A DNA stretch of 64,000 nt from assembly GCA_037576195.1 (NCBI GenBank), contig CM075103.1, forward strand, positions 28,604,723-28,668,722, written 5' to 3'. The DNA is from Phytoseiulus persimilis. Lineage: Eukaryota; Arthropoda; Arachnida; Mesostigmata; Phytoseiidae. How positions within the stretch are numbered: position 1 is the first letter of the stretch; the number at the start of each line of letters is the position of its first letter. Position numbers and translations under genes: made by a program. Shown here piece after piece: positions 50,680 through 63,530 of this stretch. Below the pieces are notes generated by a model. It searched no databases, was not told where the DNA came from, and saw nothing but the letters and a program-made list of their open reading frames with translations.

Positions 50680-53600
50680 ATCTCTCGCATTTGAATCTAG
50701 AGCGAGCGTTTCCATTCTCTTCTTGTCAGAAGCCTCAGCAAAGCTTCCGCCGAATCGCCGGCCACCTGCAGTAGAAGGATTGGCATTCTTTCACACATGT
50801 CACGGCGTCGTGCACGCATTCTCCGATACACATCCGATAGCGTGCATCCTCGCGGCCATTGGGGAGTCATCGAGTCCTGGTCATGGGATTAGCAACGACA
50901 GCCGTTCGGCTCCCGTATCGGATACACGGATTCAATCATTCCGGAAGCGGGCGTAACCCGCAAATGAAGGGCTCGACTGTCATCCGTGCTCTACCTTCCG
51001 AACCGCGCCTCGGGCCGAGAGAACCGGCCGAAACGTTTTCCAACAGCTCTCGAACTACGTATTTCGAGATCGTTCTCCCTCCGACCAGCGGAATCCCCAC
51101 AAGCGACTACGAAACCGAACTTGATATCCACAGTTATCAGTTGACCTCGTTTCCGTAGACAGGCCATTCAGGACGGATTTCCGGACCGACCGCACCCGCG
51201 TCTTCCCCTCGATCACAGGAGAATCGTCGTACCCCAAAGGTGCCCGGGATTGCTAGTCCTGCTACCCGTCGGCGCGGCGGTATAAGTCCGCATGTGTGGT
51301 GCAACTGATTGGATGCGAACGTTTTTAAAATCAATATCAACTAGAAATGGCGCCCGAAAGCGTCCCTGGCGGCGTCGGGGGAATCTCAGCAGATTTCTGA
51401 AGTCCTGAACAGCGTTCCTCCATGCCCGCTCTGAAGTACGACACTTCCAGCAAGGCGTAAGGCAACGCCGTCACAACGGGCTCGGGTATGGCGGACAGGC
51501 TCTGGCGTGCCGACTCCGATTCTGTCGCATTTTATCAAATTCGTTTATGTTCCACGACCGTCTGTTGCAGTGGAGCGCTCAGAAATTGGTAATCACGACC
51601 ACGACGGTAGGGAAAACAGATGGATGCAAGCAGGGAAAAGTGATGCTCGTGCTTAAGGTGGTTCCCCGGACGAGGAGACGATCGCCGCGAATCATTGCGG
51701 CGGTAACGATGGAGCGGGGGAGTTCCTTGTTTCGTGGACCAACGCGACCGCCGCTTCCCTAGTATGTGTTCTTAGGTGTAAATACCAAGCGGTACTTCCG
51801 AGTGAGTCATGACTCGGAACTCATTGATGCCGGCGCTACTCGAAATGTTCCAAAACGAAACCACTCGGTATACAACTTCGATTTCCGTTTGATTTTGTGG
51901 GCGAAGCTGCGCGCTAAGACCCGCGTCAACAAGCGAAGGTGCGGGACACCTCAATCATGCTTCTCCTGACTTGAGGGAAGGACCATGGAAGGAATCAGGG
52001 GTTGAATGCCCGCACTCGTAGGATCGATCGAGGCGCCTGCCGCGAGGCTCATGGTGTTTTTTGAAAGAGTTCAGTCATGCACGAGATGCACGAACGAGGC
52101 ATGCTGTTCGATCTCCTGCCTCGTCACGAATAATCTCTTCGTGGCGATGTCACGAAACGTTCTCAGACAGCTTCTCTGAAGGGGCGGGAATCCGTGCCGC
52201 CGATATTCCTTGACCCGTCCCTCGTCCGGCTAAGAGGCTGTTTAGGAAAGACTCAGAAATTCCGGGGGTTCCGGTCTTGAAATTCTGACTCATCCAGATC
52301 GACGACGTGCAGCATGGCGAGGTCCTCGTTTCAGCTTCTACGAAGCATCGCCGGGCACAATTCCCACGCGAATCCGCCAAACGCACAGTCCGCCCCCTTT
52401 CCCTTGAGGAGGCCGCAGCTTATCACTCGATATCCTTGTTATTAGTCGTTCCGCGCTTCCATCAGGTCCTCCATACACCCTGATCGATCCGATCCCCCGC
52501 GCAACCATGCAGTCGGCTCGCGTAACGAAAAACTATTCCGAGCACTCGAAGCATGCTCAGCATCTGAAACCCCATCTGAAGCCCTGCAGCGGAAGTGATC
52601 CATCGGAACGAGTCTTATTTACATTCTAAACGAACTCGGCCATCAATTGTCGCTCTGATTCTACGGGAAGGATTCTTTCTCCGCGGCTCTCGAGCTGTCA
52701 ATCGAGGAGCTCGTTCACAGTCGGCCGTTCCGATGTTGTCGTCCTTGCTGTCGAAGAGGGGGTTCCCTCCGCCAGAGGACGGTACCCACCCGCTTTCACC
52801 CGCTTCCCGATTCGCAAAGTATTCAAAGGTTGTCGCTCAATGATGCCGTCGTTGAGGACCCCTCGATCGTTCTTCGGCTCAGCTGTTCTGAAGAGAACGA
52901 AGGCCTTTGTCAGCTCACCGCTGTCTCAGTCAGCGAGAGCGCCACCAGCGAACCAGCTCGACGTACGAGCGAGAGTGACGACAACGAGAGGTGTGAGACT
53001 GAATCGACGGGGTCCGGATACTCTAAAAGTGTCCCCTATGCTCGATACGAAGCGAATCCAAGGGCTGCTCTCCCCGTTCGGCCCTACGGGATCGATTGGA
53101 CAGCCCGAAAAGCGGACCCAGAATTCCAGTTCTCAGCGAACTCCTCGGAAGTCTGCTGGGCTCGACGCTGAGCAGATCTCCACACGGAACTCATTGAATT
53201 ATTCATCATTCTCCGATGGGAGGAACTGCTGATATTGCCTCCGATTTTGAAAAGGGCTCAGTGAGAACTCCTCCTCAGCGGGTGGAGAGCAACAAGACGA
53301 CGTTTTTTGCAGAGACTCGGTCAGTGAATGATTGAGATGCCGTTTGACTGATAGGTGACCAGCGCTCCGGTCCAAACCCGGTCTGGGTTTGTCGTTGTAC
53401 TGGCGGAGAGGCTTCATATTCATCAGCTCGAGCCTCCTATGATTCTCTCCGTAACGGACGGAAATGTCGGGGCAGGATGGATGCATTGTTGACCTATTAA
53501 CCCCGACGGAGAGAACCCTCTCCCCATCCCAAAATTAATTTGGGACCCGAGCTCCAGACAGAGGGAGGGAAGTGACAAGCTGCGAGTTCCGGACGGTGAT

Positions 53601-56600
53601 GGAATGAGACAACGCGGTTCCAAGCTATCGGAAACTCAGGGAGGGAAAGGGCGGAGTCGGGCGCGCTACCAAATGAGTCACACGGAGACGCATACGCGCT
53701 CATCACAGGGTATCGAAAAAATCGAAGCTCCGTAGAACCCGTTCTCGAAATCGCGTCAGGGCTTGCAGTCACTTTCAATGTCAGCTTGCCGAAGATCTGC
53801 GACTGACCTTGATGGTAAATATTGGCCGCCGAAAGTTATCCGGATAGGGTCCTATCGGCCGGCGCAGCGGTCATTCGTTGACCGGCTGTCCTGATTCCAT
53901 GAAACAGGTTTGTTTACGACATCGACGCCTATTAGCTTGTGAAACCGCGTAGCGCGATAAGCCGCTTTACCACTTGGCAAGAGTCTTCCGCTCTCCGATT
54001 CGGACTGCGGCTCTTTGCTTTTCTCTCTCGATTGCCTGCCTGCCTGCCCAGTTACCTACCGAGCACGTGCTGTGTGAACGTGCCGGTTTCGGGACGCGCT
54101 TATCACCACCACGCGGTTCGGAACTGGAACATCGCGTTAGCACGTCCGAAAACGGACAGGTGCATTAGCATTCAGCGTTTTGTGAGGGAGCGCTGGAAAC
54201 TCGGACGCCCCTGTTCAGCGACCAAATTAGTCCAAAACCAAACATCGGCCGGTGAGAGCCACCACTGAGATAGTTCCGCGAGTTGTTCAGCTTTCAGTTA
54301 CCAATCGTCATTCGTTTGTCCGCGATCCGCTCAAAGATGAACCCCAGGCGGGCTCGTTGTTGAGAGCGGTTTGAAAATGATCATCGAGAGTCGAAAAAAA
54401 TCCGTGGTCAAGCCATTCAGTGGCTGGGGAGCCTTGAATCAAGAGGCCGGATAACCAGAAAAGCACCGAGGCGATACATCAGTCGTTCGTTGTTCGTTCA
54501 CTAGTGGATAATTTAGATCTTTCTCCAATACCAAAGGTTGGCTCTCCGTTCATCAGAAAACCTGGACAGATTTCTCATTCCTGCAAAGCTGGAGAACAAG
54601 AACACCGGGTCTGTTGCATCAGCGGAGCACGAAGGGCGCAAATACGATTTCATGAACTTGAAAGTTGACGCGTATAGCGCACGTTTTCCGAGTTGTTTAC
54701 CACAAAGAGCCCTTTGTTGAGGAGGACGCAAGCGTTCGGTACTCCGACCCCGGGAAAGTACGAATATTTCATTCAAGAAGGCCATCGCCCGCGGACGGGA
54801 TGGCCGCGGGGTCAGAGATCTCTGCACCGCAACCACCTTGCAGCTGTCTTAGCCGAGGGGTTAAAGCGCAAGCGGCATGATCGATACGTTCGGGGAAGGC
54901 CCCTCCCGAAGGCTTGCTCCCTGTCCTAAAATAGATCCGCGGCTTCATTCTACTGGAAGGCTGAGGGCTCGAGGACAACCATCCAGAATCTCGGTTCCCG
55001 ATTGACCCTCCTCGCTTGCAGGTCATGATTGCGGGTCCTAGAGTTCACCCAATTGTCCTCTTGTTTTTGTGCAGCTGGTGATAGTTGGTTTTGACTTCTA
55101 CTCCGAACGGCTGCTGCCCGGATAGCTGCCACCTCGTGAGAGGAGCAGATTGCAGCAGATGGTTGAAGTGGCAGGAGTGAAGCGGTTTCCTTCTGCACAC
55201 AATGGAAACCTGATAGAATCCCTGATCGAGTGTCCCGCTATTCTCTAGTCCCAGAAGCCGAGGACCTGGTGGACTCCTCATTAGCTTGCAAGAATGCGAC
55301 CCGCCTCTCCTGTGATGTTCCTCCTCATCCTCCCTGTCCCCCTCTCGAAGCTGAGACTTCATGCGAACCCTTTATTGTATTGGAAAGAATGGTTTGTCGG
55401 AAGCCTCCATGGACTGTCCCTGGCGCGGTCAACCGGCCCGGGAGCGCTCTATCATCACCTCCTCCCCCTCCTTAGCAAAAGCTGTTTGTGGGCTGGTCGG
55501 TCAGCTCACTGCATGCTGCTCTGATTCACTCGGTTCTGGCCATCCTCCGAAGATGCTGCGATCGACCGACCCGCAAATTGCATCACCTTGTTGCCGAGTT
55601 CTATTTGCGGATGCGCACCGATGCAGCTCGGTCCTTCGCTCCGCCGTGGATCGGTGAGCTCGTCGCCCGGCCCACCAGCCGGTCGGTCACTCGTTTGTTT
55701 GTGTGTACGTGTGCACATATGTATATCTAGGCGCCAAAAGACGTCGTCCTTTGTGCCATAATGAATCGTTATTATGGCTGACTGCCGGCCGTCTGCTCTT
55801 GAGATAAGCACCCTCTTATCGGTGTTTCACTAGTGCCGGCAAGGCTCATAGAAGGCAGGCCGGCGGCGCGGCCGGATCTGACAGGCAGGCAGGCATCGCA
55901 CTGGAAGCATGAGGTCCGTCGAGCAGCTGTTGAGCGGCTGCAACGCCAATATGTCCACCTGTCTCGAGGGAGCTAACGGCTCCCCGCCGTTAGTGCAGCA
56001 AGCTTGTTGCGATCTCGGCACGTCGACTCCATAAGATCGGTTCCTCATATCAGCCTACAATTCACGTTGGACATGCGGTGTCTGGTTCAGAGAGACTGAC
56101 TTCGGTGGACGCTAATCTCCCGTCCTCGCGTCAGTTTCAGAGACAGTGTGGATGTGGGTCCGTGATACGGAACACGACCTTGGAGACGGCGCCACAAGGG
56201 GGCGGGGAAAAAGTGTTACAATGTTCAAAGCTTGATTCCGGAAGTACCTGGTATCCTCCAGGATTCCGTCATGGGGTCGACATCTCCCCTCTCTCTCTGT
56301 CTCATGAAATCTGCCTCCGGACTTGCCGGGCGCGAAAGATCGATCTCGTCGAATAAACCCAGGAAATCAATCGATGCGGAGTGGGTCACGCTAATGGATG
56401 GGAACAGCGATTTTCTCGGTGAGGCTCCCAGCCAGTTTCCTCTATTCCTTTCGTCCACCTTCATCTCAACTCGGGATTCCTTAATTCAGGGAGCATTCGG
56501 TCCCGGGAAAATTCCGGTAGCAGCTGCTAGTCGCCAACATGGAGTGAGGAAGTCATTCCGGATATGGAATGTATAGGGATTCTCCACAGCCCCAACATGC

Positions 56601-57540
56601 TCAACTCTCCAACAGGATGAGCGAACACTCATCAGCAGAGCTCGGACTTTCAAGCAGTATTCATCATTACCCTGACGCAGAGTGAGGGGAAATCGATGAA
56701 CATCGCTCATCAGGGGAAGGACGACGAGAGAATCGAGTAATTTCTAGGTTTATCGTCCCGTCGAGAGTTCAAATGAGCGCGAGTTTCACGAGCCGCGAAA
56801 TTCCGCCTGGGAAGCGATGGTGGTTGAATTTTTCAATTTTCACGGTGCATCATCTTCCGATGGAGCGGAGAGAAGACGTGTTCCCCGTCGCTGCCAATAT
56901 TTTACGTGACCCTGGGCAATCATCTGGGCTGTGTCCCCTGCAAGCAGGTGCAGACATACCGCCCTGGCTTACCATTGCTGTCGTTTGTTTGCCTAAGTCA
57001 ACATGTCTCGGTCATGCATACTAATTCCATGTTGTCACAAGAGGAGACGTGTGCCGGCCCGTAATGAGCCGATGGTCGCCAGTCAAGTGACCATCCGCAC
57101 GCCTTGACCTCAGGCAGGTTTTGCCTTGACATCGTTGGAACGAGAGCACGCTCTTGGAATCTCGATGTTCGTTGAGGTGTCGTCATCCCCAAGACTTCGT
57201 TCCCACAACTCTCCGCCCCGAAGCCTGGGTAGCTCATGGCGCTTTGAGCGAAACCCGTCTTGACATGTTATCCCTCAAATCTTCGCGATGGTGGGCTCAC
57301 CTGAGACCGGATGAAGCCCGCGACAGACGGTTGCAACTCAAGTTTCAGATCCGCTCTCGGTGTCTCTTTCTCGGTGGTGTTTGCGCAAGGCGGACGGATT
57401 CCCTTCCTTATGCCCCGCTCGGCCTCAACGAAGCTGTTGCCCCGGATTCTCGGAGAACCAAGCGCGCCGATCCAGTCGATGACGAAGCCACCGAGGAGCA
57501 GTCCACAGGGACGACTCCTTCGTGCCCTCCGACCTCCGCT
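50680..57540. other. No well-supported gene
   Basis: Apart from the ambiguous coding-like frames at 52.7-53.2 kb, only short frames and small tetranucleotide runs (CCTG/CAGG words near 54030 and 55885) were seen. Confidence 0.55.
52830..53232 (+). CDS. Two overlapping coding-like frames, at most one real
   Basis: Two + frames overlap. One is open from upstream of 52740 to TGA at 53171; from 52830 it is acidic and Ser-rich (VVEDPSIVLRLS, TSESDDNERCETES) with purine-rich first codon positions. The other starts at ATGATG at 52840 and runs 130 codons to 53232, basic and Ser/Arg-rich. The first looks more like coding sequence by codon-position pattern but has no start codon in it, so it would have to be an internal exon. 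No splice sites were fixed with confidence and no family was recognised. Confidence 0.15.
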
Positions 57541-57567
57541 ACCTTCCTCGTGCGCGGAACAACATCA

Positions 57568-57987
57568 TTACGGAAGGTCACAGTACTGCGGTTCCCGTCG
57601 CGGAAAAGCTTCTCTTTTCAGCACAGTTTTCGGGCTTGTGCCGGACACACTTGTAGATCCTTTTACGCGTAATACGGTTGGGCTGGTTTTTGAAAACGTG
57701 TACCGTGTCATAGAACCAGCCGACCGTATTATGAATCCCGGCCGTACCGTAATACGACACTGAGGAACACGGTTTCCGATCCAACCACTGGGAGAACCTC
57801 GAATCCCTTGGGAGACCGTACGCACGAGCGATTTCGCGCAGGGTGCTTGAGCTCCGTTCGGAATCGATTCGGCCCATCCCTGGAAACCGCATTCTTTGAT
57901 ATGAGCGTATTTCGTACTGCCGTAATGCTGTGTTCGAACGGCGGAACCGGCGCGAGGCTTTCTCGCTGAACTCTTCTTGGGCTCCAT
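57568..57987 (-). pseudogene. Possible decayed transposase-like ORF with helix-turn-helix resemblance
   Basis: On the minus strand a 139-codon frame starts at an ATG with an excellent context (A at -3, G at +4) and a basic N-terminus (MEPKKSSARKPR). An overlapping frame (57892 to 57578) contains TLREIARAYGLPRDSRFSQW at 57785-57844, which resembles the psq/pogo-type helix-turn-helix used by Tigger-like transposases. The two frames would need a frameshift to join. The plus strand here is also open in two frames. The region contains the 57668-57733 hairpin. The evidence is only resemblance. Confidence 0.15.
57668..57733. repeat. Long imperfect hairpin (26-base arms, 14-base loop)
   Basis: The arm at 57668-57693 pairs with 57708-57733. 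The stem includes the shared core TAATACGGT and GGCTGGTT, with one bulged G, one mismatch and three positions that would be G-U in RNA. The size and shape would suit a small-RNA precursor or the centre of a palindromic element. No known microRNA seed was recognised. Confidence 0.6.
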
Positions 57988-58685
57988 TTACGACGAGCTA
58001 GCGACTGAGCGGACGAAGCGACCGAAGTGAGTTCATATATTACATTAGCTACGGACAAAGTACCTCCCAGCCCGGAATTTAGATCGGTGACTCGCTCGCT
58101 AAGCGAGTTGCGCTAAACTGCCGCACCTCCTACACGTCCCGGGGTGGAGCCGTAAAAGATCTAAGACATCTCAAGCCGTGATACTTTTTATGAGAACAGC
58201 CACGCCGTCGGTCTCGGCGAGCGCATCGTAAGTCGTTGACTAAGAATGAGTTTCTAATTAGACGCGCCATCGGTTCCGAACGAAGCACGACGGAAGTGAG
58301 CGGACCCAACAACGACAGCTTCCCGGCATTTGTCGAGTAGGCTTCCTGTTCTGAGGACGCCAGCAGCCGCCCCGGGCGAATTCTTAAGTCTCGTGTCTCT
58401 ATGAGCAAGGAGAGCGAGCGTGCGAGCGACGGAGCCACTAAGGGTGTGCCCGCTGGCTGTCTTGTGGAGCGGCCGGGATAGGCTTGGCGGGTATTAATTC
58501 CCGCATGGCCCGGCTCTCTCCCGGCTCGGAAACAGGAGGAGAAGGAGGTTGGGCGGGGGCGGCGGCGAATGCTGCTCAGGACAGGAACGGTTTATCGGCC
58601 AAACGCCCGGGCGAACCGTTGAACCGACAAGCAATAACAGGCCGGACTCGGGCGACACTGGGCTTAACTTTGAAGGATTAACAAG

Positions 58686-58838
58686 ATGAACGAAACGAGC
58701 CAATACGCGGCGGTCGACCAGCCAGCTGGTCCGCGTCAGCTCAATGGATATCGAAGTCTAGAGGACGATCCAGCACACTACGGGACCTACGAAACCCGAG
58801 CCCGGCGTCGGGCATCTGCACTGAATTCCAGCAAATAA
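58686..58838 (+). CDS. Small ORF, 50 residues, unrecognised
   Basis: The ATG at 58686 has A at -3 and follows an in-frame TGA at 58671. The frame runs 50 codons to TAA. The product is polar and soluble, with SQYAAVDQPAGPRQ near the start, LEDDPAHYGTYETR in the middle and an Arg-rich end. Its amino-acid balance looks more natural than most frames nearby, but no splice donor extends it and no family is recognised. It could be a short peptide gene, a 5' exon whose donor I cannot see, or chance. Confidence 0.2.
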   Translation: MNETSQYAAVDQPAGPRQLNGYRSLEDDPAHYGTYETRARRRASALNSSK

Positions 58839-61800
58839 CCAAACTCTTTCTTCAGTTTTCCCTCAAAGAACCGCATCAGATGGGATCGCTATCTGTCGGC
58901 TCCGTAATCAGATGAGGTCGTGATAGGTGGAGTTCGTCAGCTGACAAGTTCGTTATCGTGGAATGTCATTATCTGATGCGTTTTCTTGAGAGAAAAAATC
59001 GGAAGAGAAAGGTTCGTTATCTGCGGGAGTTCAGGGTATTTCGGCAATGGAGCTGTATTTTCACGAAGAAGGTGGAGATATCAAGGAGTCTGAGAGGTTT
59101 ATTCCTGGAAGAGAATGATGTTTACACAACCCCTCGGGTAGCGTGCAAGTTTAAGATCCCTAACGCTCGAGGAGTCGCGCGAGACTGGATTTGCTCTTGT
59201 CCTCCTGGGATCCAAATGTAGCTGTTTGAGTCTCCGTTGTCACCCCTGACCGAAGCGGGAGAACGGCCCCGCAGGCATCGGACGTTGTTGCGACCCGACC
59301 TCATGGAGTCCCCTGAGGGGCTCGGAGAGATGCTTTTGTGAGCTGCCGTCAAATGCTCATGATTGAATTCTCGTGGAAAAGTCTCAGAGTAATTGTCAGT
59401 GAAACCAATGTCCCCGAAACAGCGCTCAGGGGAGACTGCTCGAAAAAAAAAAACAGAATCTCTCACTTTGGAATCGGGCCCTGCCCGCGTAAAACTCTAC
59501 CCTCCTTCTCCAGCTGCTCGGCCCCACGAACTGATATCTGTCAGAGACCGAGATTCGAGGTCCGCAGGCGACTGACGACAGCCGCAGGCCGCGGCTTCCG
59601 TCGCGTTATCTACTCCAGGAGAGATAAGCGCGCCATAGATGACCACTGCATCTGCAGGGCTTGTTGGGTAGAATAGGCCCAATACAATGTATAGAACAGC
59701 AGGATCTTGAAGGATAACGACGGAGAAAGTATTCCCCCAGCTGAATCACCAGGAGTACGCGGATCGGTGGTTACCAACGTGTGCCTCGACTCCTCTTCGT
59801 TTATCGCAGGTCGATGTGTTGCTCAGGGCTCAACGAGCTTCTCCTGGTTACCATATTCTCCAACATGGCTGCATGGGTCTGAACGTGATTCAAACCGAGG
59901 GCTTCCGAGCTGCGGCATGCCTCCCTTATACTCGGGAATTCTCCGCTAGAGAGGTCTCTGCGGATTTCAGGTCACGTAAATCGTCCGAGCTCCAAAGTCT
60001 ACACCGCGGTCGATCCAGGCTTCCAACTCTGTTCGAATGGTAAGCTGATTCTCGTTCTGCAGCGAACCTCAATTAGATGGAATCCGCGTCACAGCGTATT
60101 GGTTATCTTCAGAGCGAGTATCTGCGATATCGGCGGCTACATTCAATCATGGTCACGTCAACCACAGTTCCTGGTGCAGGTGAATATTTTCCATGCCAGA
60201 AATGTTGGCCTCGATTACCGAGATCCGACCTGAATCTTCTTTCCTCTCCATCGACGCAACTCCCGGAAACCTCTCAGAACAAGATGTAATCAAACTTTAG
60301 GTACAAAACACTCCCTCTCGGAACGTCGTCTGCTTCAGCAATTCAAGCCGAAGAATGAGAATTCATTCAAAGTCACAAGACTGTCGATGAGATCGACGCC
60401 TCAGGTTCCAGCGCTCCCCATTGACTCCGAATATGAACATCATTCCAATACTCATAAAACTGTTGTCCCCTGCGGGAAATGTCTGGAGACTTCCCTTGTT
60501 CAGAATTCAACCATCTTTCGATTCGAGGGAGGTCGGCATCGAGTCTGCCGTTCTTATTTTCGGATTTTGACGGGTGTCGTCCGTGTGTCTTTCTCGACAA
60601 CGTGGCTTCCGTGAGCATGACCCGAAGAATCGAACGAGCAGCTATCCTCTCCAATAACAGAAACATACATGGACTATTGAACGTCTCGTTCCGCCAGCTC
60701 TCCTCTAAAACCTCGGACGGGCCTCCTTGGTCAAGGTACACGCCGCTCGAAATTGCCGATGGTCGGAAACTGGTCTGTACTCCTTTCTAGGTCCGTTCCT
60801 GCAGCGAGATCCTGCATATCGCTCCGTCTCGATTGATAATCCCTCCAGCATCGTTTTTCATTCGACTGCCAAGCAGATCCAGAACTTTGTTCTGTGATTA
60901 GCGTCCTGATCTCTGTATACGTATCGACGGTCGACGCTTCGGATACATGTCGTGAGGAATGAAACCCTGACGTTATTCAGGACCATTAATCCGCATGGAG
61001 CACCAATAGTCTCATTGGGGAGGAAGTATGCTACTGTCGATGATGACAGCGTCCCCAAGCGAAAGTTTTCTCTTTGGTATCTGCTCGTTCTCAACAATGC
61101 CTTGCTCAAAATGATGCCGAGCAGTCTTCGAGGAATTCATCGAAACCCGACCTCCGAGAAGCGGGTTATATCGTGAGGCCACTATTATGATTGTGTTGGG
61201 TGCAATATCTTTGTTCAGAACATGTGGAGGACGACAGAAACGTTGGTGTAACGGCTCGATCGCCGACGAACACTGTGTAGACTGATAGCACTCCGTTGAC
61301 CTTCGCGCGCAGTACGAAAACGGGACAAATAGCGATGGGTTTTCCGGGACATCGCTACATTTTCCACGAGTTGAAGGCAGAGGTTCGCGCGATATGCTTC
61401 CCGGCTCCCATACCATCAAAAGTGAGACAAAGAACAGGCATTCACACAGGCAGCACCACGAGTAGCCCTCCAGGCAGAATGTCACAAGCAGTCTGAAATG
61501 AGTCGAACCTCTACTCAAAGAAGAGCCTCGAAGGAACCAACATAGCTCGACATAGGCTTTATTCAAGTTTCCAACATCACTCTCGTCGAGATTGTTTCGA
61601 TTTCTCATACTTGAAACACGGTCGATATTAATTCGATTCTAATAATGATAATTATTTGGATGAAATCTCAATGTTCATTATATCACGTTGTTCTTCTGGC
61701 ATGGGCTGACATTGATGTTTGGCTGCGTTGATTGATCCCAGAGGTCGGAATCGAGCGAGCCGGACTGGACAACGACATGATCCCTAGTCGAAACTATCGT

Positions 61801-62828
61801 CGGAACAGCTTGGCAAGGAAAGCACTCCTGTCGAAGAGCCGCTCCTTGATGCTCTGGAGTAGACGGCTTCCACCGCCTCGGGATTCGGCGCTCCCTTCAG
61901 ATCGATCTTTGGAACCGAAGGCGTAACAACTTTTCGTTCGCACGGGTTTGACTTTGGCGCCCCCGACTGGTATCGATTCGGCGCTTGCTAAGGCACTTAG
62001 ATGATCACTGGACGGTAATTTCCGAGAGAAATCTCGATGCGCTTCAGGAGGCAGATGCACGGTACACGCCAGGAAGCCTGCGCCGGACCCCCCGGTCGCC
62101 GCCGACAGAGCGGCCGCGCTCACGTCGAATTCCTCCGAGCTCCAGATGGGATAACCCACCTGTCGGTGATGTTCACTGCGAGAGAAAAGTTGGCATTCGT
62201 TGTGAATTGGAGTGGAGGCGGACACGCTTGACTAGTCGAGGATTGTTTCTTCTCACGCACTCGTACAGGCGCTCGCAAACGACACGGAACGATTACGGGC
62301 GGAGAATCACCCCCGGAGCCGAAAACCCACACACGCAAACGGCGACACAGTCAGACACGTTGTGTTGTCAGTCAACGAGCACTCGTGTGTGAAGAAACAA
62401 TCAATCACACAAGCCAAGTAAAATTGTCACCATTCGATTCGGGAGGGAGCCACAAATCTTCGGGCACAAGTGCAGCGGAACACGTCGCTTGGACGGTGCA
62501 AACTTATTTTTCGTGAGATGTGCACGAGGAAGGAGGCGCAGTGCCGGAAAGTTGAGCGAACGTGATTGGAACCAAAGCCAGAGCGGAAGATTTCTACGAA
62601 AACTTTGGGTAGAAAGGGCTAGGGAGGGAGCAAACGTGGGGACAGAACCTCACCGGATGTTCGACGTCGAAGTCAACAAAGGCACCGACGATCGAGGAAT
62701 TATTTGTTTGAGGAAATTCTCTGATCGAATTTTTCGCTCTCTAGCCGATTCATTCGCAATCAATCGATCGAGTGTAGGTTGTGCCGTTTGGGTCGATCGG
62801 CTCTGTCGGTGGTCGCTTGGATTCACTG

Positions 62829-62890
62829 ACTGATTGGCGATTGGATGGATGGACGATTGGTAGGTTGGAAAGATGGAGGTTGGAAGAAGG
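62829..62890 (+). repeat. Degenerate GATTGG/GGATGG repeat
   Basis: Repeated short words GATTGG, GGATGG and GGTTGGAA, about 60 bases, no fixed unit length. Confidence 0.75.
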
Positions 62891-63493
62891 TAGTTTTTGG
62901 GAGAAGAATCGAGATCCTGAAGGTTTTTGAAGTCTCTCCTACCTGGATGAGGGACCGTGCTCGCTGTCCAGAGACCCGCGGCGACTGGGAACCGAGTCGA
63001 TATTAATTATGCATGGGATGATTTTTGGCAGATCCAATGTCATCGAAGTCCCGAGGCTTCCAACGACCGGAGAAGCTCTGCAAAGAAAAGTTCGAAAATC
63101 GCTTGAACCCGAGATGCTCTCAGTCGACAAGTGATTCGTCTCCTTGAGGGGAGCTCCCATGCTCTCCAGAATCTTCCATGAGCGAGTGATTCCCTCGTGA
63201 GAGCCTTGCACCAGATTTTCTCCCTTATCGCGAGAGATATCGATATCACGATACCGGAACCGCTTCTATTTCAGCCTCGAAGAGCGTACAGTGTTATCGG
63301 CCAGGAACACAGAGTTTCTTGTCCGGGGTTCGGAAGTTTCCAGGTCCTCCACCGGGAGGGGGGGGAGCTCGAAGTGTGATTTCGTGTTACAGGACGAGAG
63401 CAAAAGTAACAATTGAATGACCGCCGCGGCGGGCACCGATGACCCGAGTCGGAACTCGGCTCCCCGTAAACACAATATCGATGCCAGACCGAG

Positions 63494-63530
63494 TTTCTCT
63501 CTCTCTCTTTCTCTCTTTCTCTCTCTCTCA
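63494..63530 (+). repeat. (TC)n microsatellite, interrupted
   Basis: A CT dinucleotide run with two TTT interruptions, about 37 bases. Confidence 0.95.

Noticed and set aside
57154-57672. Plus-strand frame with a KR site and acidic spacer, like a secreted peptide precursor
   Set aside because: There is no signal peptide in the same frame, and it overlaps other open frames of equal quality.
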